Below are positions 10,294-18,146 of a DNA stretch of 41,404 bases, in pieces. The position numbers were made by a program, and so were the translations under genes. The DNA lies in the NCBI GenBank assembly GCA_905234365.1, contig CAJOHI010000003.1, positions 1 through 41,404 on the forward strand, in the 5' to 3' direction. Each line of letters opens with the position of its first letter. Positions within the stretch are counted from its first letter, which is position 1. Under the pieces are notes generated by a model, which saw only the letters and a program-made list of their open reading frames with translations, did no database searches and had not been told where the DNA came from. The DNA comes from an uncultured Selenomonadaceae bacterium (GTDB lineage: Bacteria; Bacillota; Negativicutes; Selenomonadales; Selenomonadaceae).

Positions 10294-11577
10294 ATGGATT
10301 TATTTAGTGTATCTGCAGAAGAAAAAATTTTTCAACCGCTGGCTGAAAGAATGAGACCTAGAAATTTAAACGAATTTGCCGGTCAGCGTGATGTCATTAA
10401 AGGTTATCTGCGAAAAATGATCGAATCCGGTCAAGTACCTTCGCTTATTTTTTACGGTTTGCCTGGTACCGGAAAAACGACACTTGCAAAAATCATTGCT
10501 AACACGACTAAAAGTAATTTTAAAAAAATTAATGCGGCACTTTCCGGCATTGCTGAGATAAAAAATATCGTTAAGGACGCTGAGGAACAACGCAAATTTT
10601 ATCAGCGCCGAACAATACTTTTTATTGACGAAATTCACAGATTTAACAAAAGTCAACAAGATGTTTTACTTCCGTATGTTGAAGACGGCCGTTTAATTTT
10701 GATTGGAGCAACCACTGAGAATCCATTTTTTGAAGTCAATCCTGCGTTGCTTTCAAGAGTTCGCATTGTTAAACTCAATCCATTGACAAACGAGGATATC
10801 AAAAAAATTTTGCAAGCGGCTTTGAATGATTCGGAACGTGGTTTAAAGTTTGTTAGCATTGATGATGAAACTTTAAACGTAATTGCTGATTTTGCAAATG
10901 GTGATGCTCGAATTGGACTGAATATTTTGGAGCAAACAGCGGCAAGTTCTGAAAAAATTACGATTGATACGCTCAAAGAAATTTTAGGCGAAAAAATCCA
11001 GCGTTATGATAAACATGGTGAAAACCATTTCGATACAATTTCAGCATTCATTAAGAGTATGCGCGGAAGTGATCCTGATGCGGCAATTTTTTACTTGGCG
11101 AAAATGTTGGAAGGCGGCGAAGATATTAATTATATTGCGCGGCGAATTGTAATTTGTGCGGCTGAAGATGTTGGAAATGCAGACCCAATGGCTTTAGTTT
11201 TGGCTAATGCTGCCGCTCAATCTGCACAGTTCGTTGGTCTCCCTGAAGCAAGGATTCCGCTTGCTCAAGCTGTAACTTACATTGCATGTGCGCCTAAAAG
11301 CAATGCGGCTTATCTTGCGATTGACACGGCGATTGATGATGTCAAAAACAAAGATTGCGGCGAAGTTCCAATTCATTTGCGCGATACGAGTTATAAAGGT
11401 GCTAAATATTTTCATAATGGCGAAGGTTATAAATATCCACATGATTTTGAAAATCATTTCGTAAAACAAAAATACCTGCCGGACAAAATAGCAAATAATC
11501 GTTATTATGAACCAACAGATATCGGCGTTGAGCGTCGTTTAAAAGATTATTTAAAAAATTTGCGCTCAACTAAATGA
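10294..11577 (+). CDS. rarA: Replication-associated recombination protein A (RarA/MgsA AAA+ ATPase)
   Basis: RPRNLNEFAGQRDV, Walker A GLPGTGKTTLAK, FIDEIHRFNKSQQD, ATTENPFFEVNPALLSR. ATG at 10294 is preferred over the ORF-track start at 10255, which lies in the terminator. Confidence 0.95.
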   Translation: MDLFSVSAEEKIFQPLAERMRPRNLNEFAGQRDVIKGYLRKMIESGQVPSLIFYGLPGTGKTTLAKIIANTTKSNFKKINAALSGIAEIKNIVKDAEEQRKFYQRRTILFIDEIHRFNKSQQDVLLPYVEDGRLILIGATTENPFFEVNPALLSRVRIVKLNPLTNEDIKKILQAALNDSERGLKFVSIDDETLNVIADFANGDARIGLNILEQTAASSEKITIDTLKEILGEKIQRYDKHGENHFDTISAFIKSMRGSDPDAAIFYLAKMLEGGEDINYIARRIVICAAEDVGNADPMALVLANAAAQSAQFVGLPEARIPLAQAVTYIACAPKSNAAYLAIDTAIDDVKNKDCGEVPIHLRDTSYKGAKYFHNGEGYKYPHDFENHFVKQKYLPDKIANNRYYEPTDIGVERRLKDYLKNLRSTK

Positions 11578-12907
11578 CTTCTTCAATGGATAATTTAGCG
11601 GCTTCAACTGCGAATTTTATCTCATCACGATTGATTATCAACGGCGGATTAAAATATAAAACGTCGCCGAGCGGTCGTAATAATAAACCACGTTTTAAAG
11701 CACGTTTATAAATTTCATAGCCGAGACGCTTTTTTGAATTGAAAGGCGTTTTATTTTTTTTGTCAGCTACAAGTTCAATGGCATGAATTAAATTTAGATG
11801 ACGAATTTCGCCAACGTTTGGATTGTTTCCTAATGCCGCATTTAATTCTTCAGTTAAGTATTTTGCATTTTCGGCGGCTGTTTGCAAAATATTTGTATTA
11901 CGCAGAATACTTTGAACAGCTAACGCAGCACTGCAGGCAAGCGGATTTCCGGCATAAGTATGAGAGTGCATAAAAGCCTTGCCGGTGTTATAGTCGTCGT
12001 AGAAAGCATCATAAATCTTTTGCGAAACACAAGTCGCAGACATTGGCATGTAACCGCCGGTTAAGCCTTTTGAAATACACATAACATCAGGCGAAATTTC
12101 GGCATTGTCACAAGCAAACATTTTGCCGGTGCGTCCAAAGCCGGTTGCAATTTCGTCAGCTATCATTAAGACATCATATTTATCACAAATTTGACGAAGT
12201 TTTTTAAGATAAAGCGGCGGATAAATTCTCATGCCTGCACTGCCTTGCAAAAGCGGTTCAAAAATTACGGCAGCAGTTTCCTCAGCGTGTTCGGCAAAAG
12301 TCTTTTCGGCATCAACGAAACATTCGCAACTACAATTTTCTCGACATTTTCCGAATTTGCAGCGATAACAATCCGGCGCCTCAATCGGAAAAGTTTTTAA
12401 CATAAGCGGACGATATAACTCAGTATATAAATCCAATGCTCCAACACTTAATGCGCCAATGGTCTCGCCGTGATAACCGTTAGTCAAACACATGAAATAT
12501 TTTTTCTTCGGCTTGCCAATCTGCAAATAATATTGAAAGCACATTTTCAGAGCACATTCAATGGCAGCGGAGCCGTTATCATTGAAGTGAAATTTTTTAA
12601 TTCGACTCGGCACAATCTCAGCAAGTTTTTGAGCAAGTTCAATTATCGGCTTATGCGTGAAATTTGCAAAAATTACATGCTCCAATTCGTCAACTTGCTT
12701 TTTTATTGCGGCATTAATTTCAGGATTGCAATGTCCCAAGAGATTGCACCACCAGGAACTTACAACATCAAGATACTTATTGCCGTAAATGTCATAAAGC
12801 CAACAGCCTTGACCACGCTCAACGACAATCGGCGGCAAAGTCTCATAATCTTTCATCTGTGAACACGGATGCCAAATTAAATTTAAATCCAATTCCTCAA
12901 GCGTCAC
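11570..12907 (-). CDS. bioA: Adenosylmethionine-8-amino-7-oxononanoate aminotransferase
   Basis: WHPCSQMKDYE, VVSSWWCNLLGHCNP, ADEIATGFGRTGKMFAC, SKGLTGGYMPMSAT, HTYAGNPLACSAAL are typical of BioA class III aminotransferases. Confidence 0.93.
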   Translation of the reverse strand: MTLEELDLNLIWHPCSQMKDYETLPPIVVERGQGCWLYDIYGNKYLDVVSSWWCNLLGHCNPEINAAIKKQVDELEHVIFANFTHKPIIELAQKLAEIVPSRIKKFHFNDNGSAAIECALKMCFQYYLQIGKPKKKYFMCLTNGYHGETIGALSVGALDLYTELYRPLMLKTFPIEAPDCYRCKFGKCRENCSCECFVDAEKTFAEHAEETAAVIFEPLLQGSAGMRIYPPLYLKKLRQICDKYDVLMIADEIATGFGRTGKMFACDNAEISPDVMCISKGLTGGYMPMSATCVSQKIYDAFYDDYNTGKAFMHSHTYAGNPLACSAALAVQSILRNTNILQTAAENAKYLTEELNAALGNNPNVGEIRHLNLIHAIELVADKKNKTPFNSKKRLGYEIYKRALKRGLLLRPLGDVLYFNPPLIINRDEIKFAVEAAKLSIEEVI

Positions 12908-13022
12908 AATATCACATCGCTTTCAATTAAATAAATCGCAATGATTTTATAATACTAAAATTCATATGTCAACTCATTTTAATTATATAGTATACATTTG
13001 CAAACAAATCCGTAAAATCGCG

Positions 13023-13051
13023 TTGAAAATTTAAATTCACTATGATAAAAT
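13023..13051 (+). promoter_or_regulatory. Candidate sigma-A promoter for the GGDEF gene: TTGAAA-N17-TAAAAT
   Basis: Near-consensus hexamers with 17-nt spacing, ~40 nt upstream of the ATG at 13090. Confidence 0.55.
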
Positions 13052-13089
13052 AAGCTAAAACATTTTGTATACATTCGTGGTGATATTAA

Positions 13090-14808
13090 ATGCAGGTTAA
13101 ATCTTCAATACGTTGGCAAATGGTAGTTGTAATAGGTGGAATGGTTTTTACTTCGTTTTTGTTGTTTTCAATGCTTGTTCGCAGCATATTGATTGATGAT
13201 TATCGGCAACTTATGAAAAAAAACGATCAGCAACTTTTACAAATAATGTCTTATAATATCACAAAATCTATAGCAAAACCTATCGGCTTGGTACATCTCG
13301 TTGCTATACATCCCGGACTTATGCAGCTTGACGAGTCAGCAAAGTTGAATTTTATAAGTCAGACCTTGAAAGAAGATTATTCATTTGAGGCACTTTCAAT
13401 CATAAATTTTAGCGATAATAAAATGACGCCTCCAACACAGATAGCAAAAAATTTAGATTTACAATATAAAGATTTAGTTGGCAAAGATGGCTTAGGAGTA
13501 AGTCCTATACACTACTCGCATTTAACGACAAATGATGTATCTTTAACTTTTATTCATAACATTGAGGAGAATGGTCAACCTGTAGGCGCCGTAATATCTG
13601 ATATTAATCTTAAAAATACTCGCGATAAAATAATGGAATATATGAAAAATCATCAAATTTCGCTTTATCTGCTGGATCAAGACGGCACGTCGATTGCCCA
13701 ACCTGCTAAATTCGGTACAAGTCTGCTCAATTATTACACAATGAAAAAAATTGAGTTACAAAAAAATCATAATGATACGGTATTAAAAGACGAAAAAGGT
13801 CAGCTTATTGTTAAAGAAAAGGTTTTTACTGTATCTAAAGAATTTTTTGAGGCAATTCAAAATGTTAAAAGTGGTAATAGCGGCGAAGTCGAATATTATG
13901 ACGAAGAAGTTAAATATTTTTGCGTCTATCAGCCTGTTGATTTACCTCTCATGGAAAAACATTGGTCAATTTTATTGGTGCATTCCGAATCGGATATGAC
14001 GGCACTGATTGATAAATTATTTGTCAAGGCGCTGATTGCCGGATTCATTATGTTAATATTTGTATCGTTTACTATAATTTACTATTCGGAAAAAGTTACT
14101 AAGCCTATATTTCAAATTGTCGAGATGGCAAACAGAGTCAGAGCTGGCGATTTATCCGGTCAGTTAAATATCAAATTAGACAATGAAATTGGACTTTTAG
14201 CCGAAAATATAAATCACATGATTCACGGTTTAAGAGCAACTCGAAGAAGAACCAGCGAGACGGAAAAACAAATTAAAGCGATTGCATATCATGATACTTT
14301 GACAGGTCTGCCGAACAGAATGTACTTTTTAATTTATCTTCGCGAAATGCTGGATAAGTCAGTTAAAGGCAGATTTTACGGTGCTTTATTGTTCATTGAT
14401 GTGGACAAGTTTAAGTTAGTCAATGATAATTACGGTCATGCAGTTGGCGACGGATTGTTAATTGCTTTTGCTAAAAGAATTGTTGAAATTGCTGGCCGCA
14501 AAGAGATTGTTTGTCGATTTGGCGGCGATGAGTTTTTGCTATTTTTGCCTGGCTATGATTTTAATGATACTAAGTCAGTCTGTGAAAGACTTGTAAAAAC
14601 AATGCGTGAGCCGTTCAATATCTCCGGCAATGAATTTGAACTTTCAACGAGTATAGGTGCAGCACTCTTTCCAACAGATGCCGACAACATTGACAATCTT
14701 ATGGAAAAAGCCGACGCAGCTCTCTACGTTTCCAAACGCAACGGACGAGATCAATATAATTTTTACGCTGAAGGTATGGAAACTGTTCCAATAGACGAAC
14801 GCGATTGA
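13090..14808 (+). CDS. Membrane diguanylate cyclase: extracytoplasmic sensor domain, HAMP, GGDEF
   Basis: N-terminal TM, periplasmic region, second TM (IAGFIMLIFVSFTIIYY), HAMP-like segment, YHDTLTGLPNR, active-site RFGGDEFLLF. Confidence 0.93.
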   Translation: MQVKSSIRWQMVVVIGGMVFTSFLLFSMLVRSILIDDYRQLMKKNDQQLLQIMSYNITKSIAKPIGLVHLVAIHPGLMQLDESAKLNFISQTLKEDYSFEALSIINFSDNKMTPPTQIAKNLDLQYKDLVGKDGLGVSPIHYSHLTTNDVSLTFIHNIEENGQPVGAVISDINLKNTRDKIMEYMKNHQISLYLLDQDGTSIAQPAKFGTSLLNYYTMKKIELQKNHNDTVLKDEKGQLIVKEKVFTVSKEFFEAIQNVKSGNSGEVEYYDEEVKYFCVYQPVDLPLMEKHWSILLVHSESDMTALIDKLFVKALIAGFIMLIFVSFTIIYYSEKVTKPIFQIVEMANRVRAGDLSGQLNIKLDNEIGLLAENINHMIHGLRATRRRTSETEKQIKAIAYHDTLTGLPNRMYFLIYLREMLDKSVKGRFYGALLFIDVDKFKLVNDNYGHAVGDGLLIAFAKRIVEIAGRKEIVCRFGGDEFLLFLPGYDFNDTKSVCERLVKTMREPFNISGNEFELSTSIGAALFPTDADNIDNLMEKADAALYVSKRNGRDQYNFYAEGMETVPIDERD

Positions 14809-15497
14809 ACTAATTTTTTCCAGCGGTCAACTAAATTTTTAGCGGCATGATATGGATTTTCAGCATTTGTAACGGCCGAGATTACAAAAAAACCATTAGC
14901 GCCGATTTTTGCTAAGTCAGGTAAATCTTTAACTGTAACACCGCCGCCGACAATCACAGGCACCGGAGTAATTTTCATGAGTTCTTTAAGTTCCTCAAAG
15001 CTGCGAGTTACAACCGAACCGTCATTTTGTTGACCGGCTTCAGGCTTGCTGATTGAAGCGTGGAAAGGTCCGACACCAAAATAATCAACGAAACTAAAGT
15101 CATTTGACTTGACATATTCAATCATGTTAATTTTACGCGGCGTAAATCCGACTATTGCTTCATTGCCTAAATATTTACGGCAAATTTCCGGCGAAATATC
15201 ATCTTGACCAACGTGAACGCCGTCGACTTTAATGCCTTTGAATCTTGCTTCGATTGCAACATCAAGTCTGTCATCAATAAGCAGTGCAATTTCGCTGCTT
15301 TTTTTTAATTCGGCGATAATGTTAGCGCAATGTTCTGCTAAGTTAATGAGCTCACGGGCAGAAGCAATTTTTGACCTCAACTGCACACAAGTAAAACCTG
15401 CTGTAATTGCTGCCTTGACAATTTCCTCAACAGGTCGATTGTTAGTATTTTCCGGTCCAACTATCAAATAATTTGAAAGATTAATTTTTTTATTCAT
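14763..15497 (-). CDS. thiE: Thiamine-phosphate synthase family protein
   Basis: CVQLRSK, DDRLDVAIEA, GVHVGQDD, YFGVGPFHASISKP, VPVIVGGGVT. ATG at 15497 is preferred over the ORF-track start. Confidence 0.85.
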   Translation of the reverse strand: MNKKINLSNYLIVGPENTNNRPVEEIVKAAITAGFTCVQLRSKIASARELINLAEHCANIIAELKKSSEIALLIDDRLDVAIEARFKGIKVDGVHVGQDDISPEICRKYLGNEAIVGFTPRKINMIEYVKSNDFSFVDYFGVGPFHASISKPEAGQQNDGSVVTRSFEELKELMKITPVPVIVGGGVTVKDLPDLAKIGANGFFVISAVTNAENPYHAAKNLVDRWKKLVQSRSSIGTVSIPSA

Positions 15498-15629
15498 AAT
15501 TTGATTAACTCCAAAAACAACTTTTTGACAATTAATTATATTATTGCAAAAAAATTTGTCAATTCGATTATCTGCCACGTTTTAAAAAATCTCATTATTA
15601 AATATATTTAAATTTTTTAACAAAAGCTA

Positions 15630-15658
15630 TTGCTTATTTTTATAATTGGTGTTATATT
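15630..15658 (+). promoter_or_regulatory. Candidate promoter TTGCTT-N17-TATATT for the 15714 RTX gene
   Basis: Spacing 17 nt; lies just upstream of palindrome AATCAATA-A-TATTGATT. Confidence 0.45.
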
Positions 15659-15713
15659 AATAATCAATAATATTGATTTAAATATTCCTTGATTTTTTGC
15701 AAAGGTGATTTTA

Positions 15714-18146
15714 ATGGCAAATATTTCAAACACGGTTTCTTCAACGCTTATAAGCGGCACTTCTAATGCTGATAGTATAATCAATAGCGTTTCAAGTGGA
15801 ACGGTAAACATTGATGTGACAATCAACGCCGGCGATGGCGATGACACGATTCAAAATTATGCGCCTTATGCACTTATTAATGGCGAAGCAGGTAATGATT
15901 CCGTTTATAATTACAATGCTGATTATGTAACAGTTAATGTTGGCGATGGAAATGATACGGTTTACCTTAACGTCACAGGAACGGCTTCAATTATTGGCGG
16001 TAAAGGCAATGATTTTATATCTAAGGTTTATGCTGGTTATGGTACCATTTCCGGCGGCGAAGGTAATGATACAATCTACATGGATTATGGCGGTTCTGGT
16101 TATACCGGATTAATTTTTGGCGATGAAGGCAATGATTCCATTCTTTCAATCGGAAACCAAACAACGATTTATGGCGGTTCAGGTGACGATACAATTCAAC
16201 GTGCCGGAGCTAATGGTTATAGTTATTCTAATCCTGGTTATGTAGATGCCGGTGACGGTAATGATTTAATTGAAAATCACTCCTATTCATATGGTGCTAC
16301 ATATGCTGCAACTATAATTGGCGGTGCCGGCAATGACACTATCCGCAATGCTATATTGTATCAAGATGCCAATGCTGTCAAAAATGTAAGCTATGGTCGC
16401 TTCATTCAATATGCTAACGGCGACGGCAACGATATTGTTGAAGGTTATAACAACGACGACACGATTAACATCACAAGCGGTTCCATTAACAGCTCAACAA
16501 CCAGCGGCAATGACATAATTCTCACGGTAGGCAGCGGCACAATTACTCTCAAAGAAGCTAACGGTAAGACTCTCAATATCACTTTCGGTAGCAGCTCAAG
16601 TAGTTCCGGTGGTTCCGGCAGTACATTTACAGGTACTACTGGCGCCGATAGTTTAGTTGGAACGGCTTATGGCGATACAATCAGCGGCCTCAACGGTAAG
16701 GACACCTTAACTGGTGGCGACGGCAACGATTCTATTGTCGGCGGTAAAGGTAAAGATTTGCTTTACGGTGATGCCGGTGATGATACTTTATTTGGAGGTC
16801 AAGGAGACGATACCTTAACTGGTGGCGACGGAGAAGACATTTTTGTATATTCAAACGCTACCGGCAATGACGTTATCACTGACTATAACGCTGAAGATAA
16901 AATTTTTATTAAGAGCGGTTCAATCAAAAGTATTTCGGCAGTTGATTCGGACGTTTTGTTGAGTTTTGCAAGCGGTTCAATTAAAGTTAAAAATTCCTTT
17001 AATAAGACAATTACAATAGTTGACTCAAGTGAAAATACAACTTCATTGATTTACGGCAGTACCTTAAGTGACAATATCAGCGGAACTTCCGGCGTTGATA
17101 TTCTCTACGGTTACAAGGGTACAGATTCGATTTACGGCGACAGTGGTGCAGATTCGATTTATGGAAATGCCGGTGCTGATACTTTAGTCGGCGGTAAAGG
17201 CAAAGATACTTTAAGTGGCGGCAACGGTAATGATGTCTTTGTTTATTCAACAGGCGACGGCAACGACGTTATCACTGACTACGCTGCCGAGCAGGACACA
17301 ATTAAAATCCTCAGCGGTTCCATTACAGGTTCTTCTGAAACCGGCAGTGCAGTTGTTTTGACGATTGACACCGGCACAATCAAACTTAACAACACAATCA
17401 ACAAGGTAATTTCAATCATTGACGAAAATAATAATGACCACTTCTTGATTCAAGGCAGCGCTTCAAGTGATAATATTAACGGCACCGAAAATGCCGAAAC
17501 AATTTATGGCGGCAAAGGTGCTGATAATATTCTTGGCAAAGCAGGATCAGATACAATCTATGGCGACGCCGGAAAAGATACTATTAAAGGTGGTGCCGGT
17601 GACGATTATATCGAAGGCAACAAAGGCGCTGACAGACTTTACGGCAATAAAGGCAATGATACTCTCATTGGTGGTATTGGTGCTGATACTTTGACTTGTG
17701 GCGACGACTCCGATTGTTTTGTATACACGGCAGGCGACGGAAATGATGTTATTACTGACTACTCAAGCGAAGATATCATTCAACTCGGCAGCTCTGAAAC
17801 CACAATCACCAAAGACGAGATCAACGGTAATGACTATGTATTGACAATCGGCGAAAATACAATCACTCTTAAAAATGCCGCAAGTCAAACCATAAACGTT
17901 AAAGATTTTGCCGGTCAAACTAAGCAATATAATGTTCAAACTGCAGAGGCATCCTACAGAGAAATTTTCGAGGACAATAATTTTATTAAAAGTGACGTTG
18001 ATTCAATTATTAACACTAAAGCTGAAATTTCAATTAACAATTACGAATTGGAAATTTTAAATAAAGATTTAGTAATCGGCTCTCAAAATTCCACAGCATT
18101 AATTTCTCGTTCTTCATCAAATAGGAATGAATTGTTAAATGGTTAA
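15714..18146 (+). CDS. RTX-like repeat protein (MANISNTVSSTLISGTSNADSIINS...)
   Basis: ATG after aaaggtg RBS. N-terminal long-spaced GxGND repeats, C-terminal nonapeptide RTX blocks alternating with GDGNDVITDY modules, acidic C-terminal tail. Confidence 0.92.
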   Translation: MANISNTVSSTLISGTSNADSIINSVSSGTVNIDVTINAGDGDDTIQNYAPYALINGEAGNDSVYNYNADYVTVNVGDGNDTVYLNVTGTASIIGGKGNDFISKVYAGYGTISGGEGNDTIYMDYGGSGYTGLIFGDEGNDSILSIGNQTTIYGGSGDDTIQRAGANGYSYSNPGYVDAGDGNDLIENHSYSYGATYAATIIGGAGNDTIRNAILYQDANAVKNVSYGRFIQYANGDGNDIVEGYNNDDTINITSGSINSSTTSGNDIILTVGSGTITLKEANGKTLNITFGSSSSSSGGSGSTFTGTTGADSLVGTAYGDTISGLNGKDTLTGGDGNDSIVGGKGKDLLYGDAGDDTLFGGQGDDTLTGGDGEDIFVYSNATGNDVITDYNAEDKIFIKSGSIKSISAVDSDVLLSFASGSIKVKNSFNKTITIVDSSENTTSLIYGSTLSDNISGTSGVDILYGYKGTDSIYGDSGADSIYGNAGADTLVGGKGKDTLSGGNGNDVFVYSTGDGNDVITDYAAEQDTIKILSGSITGSSETGSAVVLTIDTGTIKLNNTINKVISIIDENNNDHFLIQGSASSDNINGTENAETIYGGKGADNILGKAGSDTIYGDAGKDTIKGGAGDDYIEGNKGADRLYGNKGNDTLIGGIGADTLTCGDDSDCFVYTAGDGNDVITDYSSEDIIQLGSSETTITKDEINGNDYVLTIGENTITLKNAASQTINVKDFAGQTKQYNVQTAEASYREIFEDNNFIKSDVDSIINTKAEISINNYELEILNKDLVIGSQNSTALISRSSSNRNELLNG

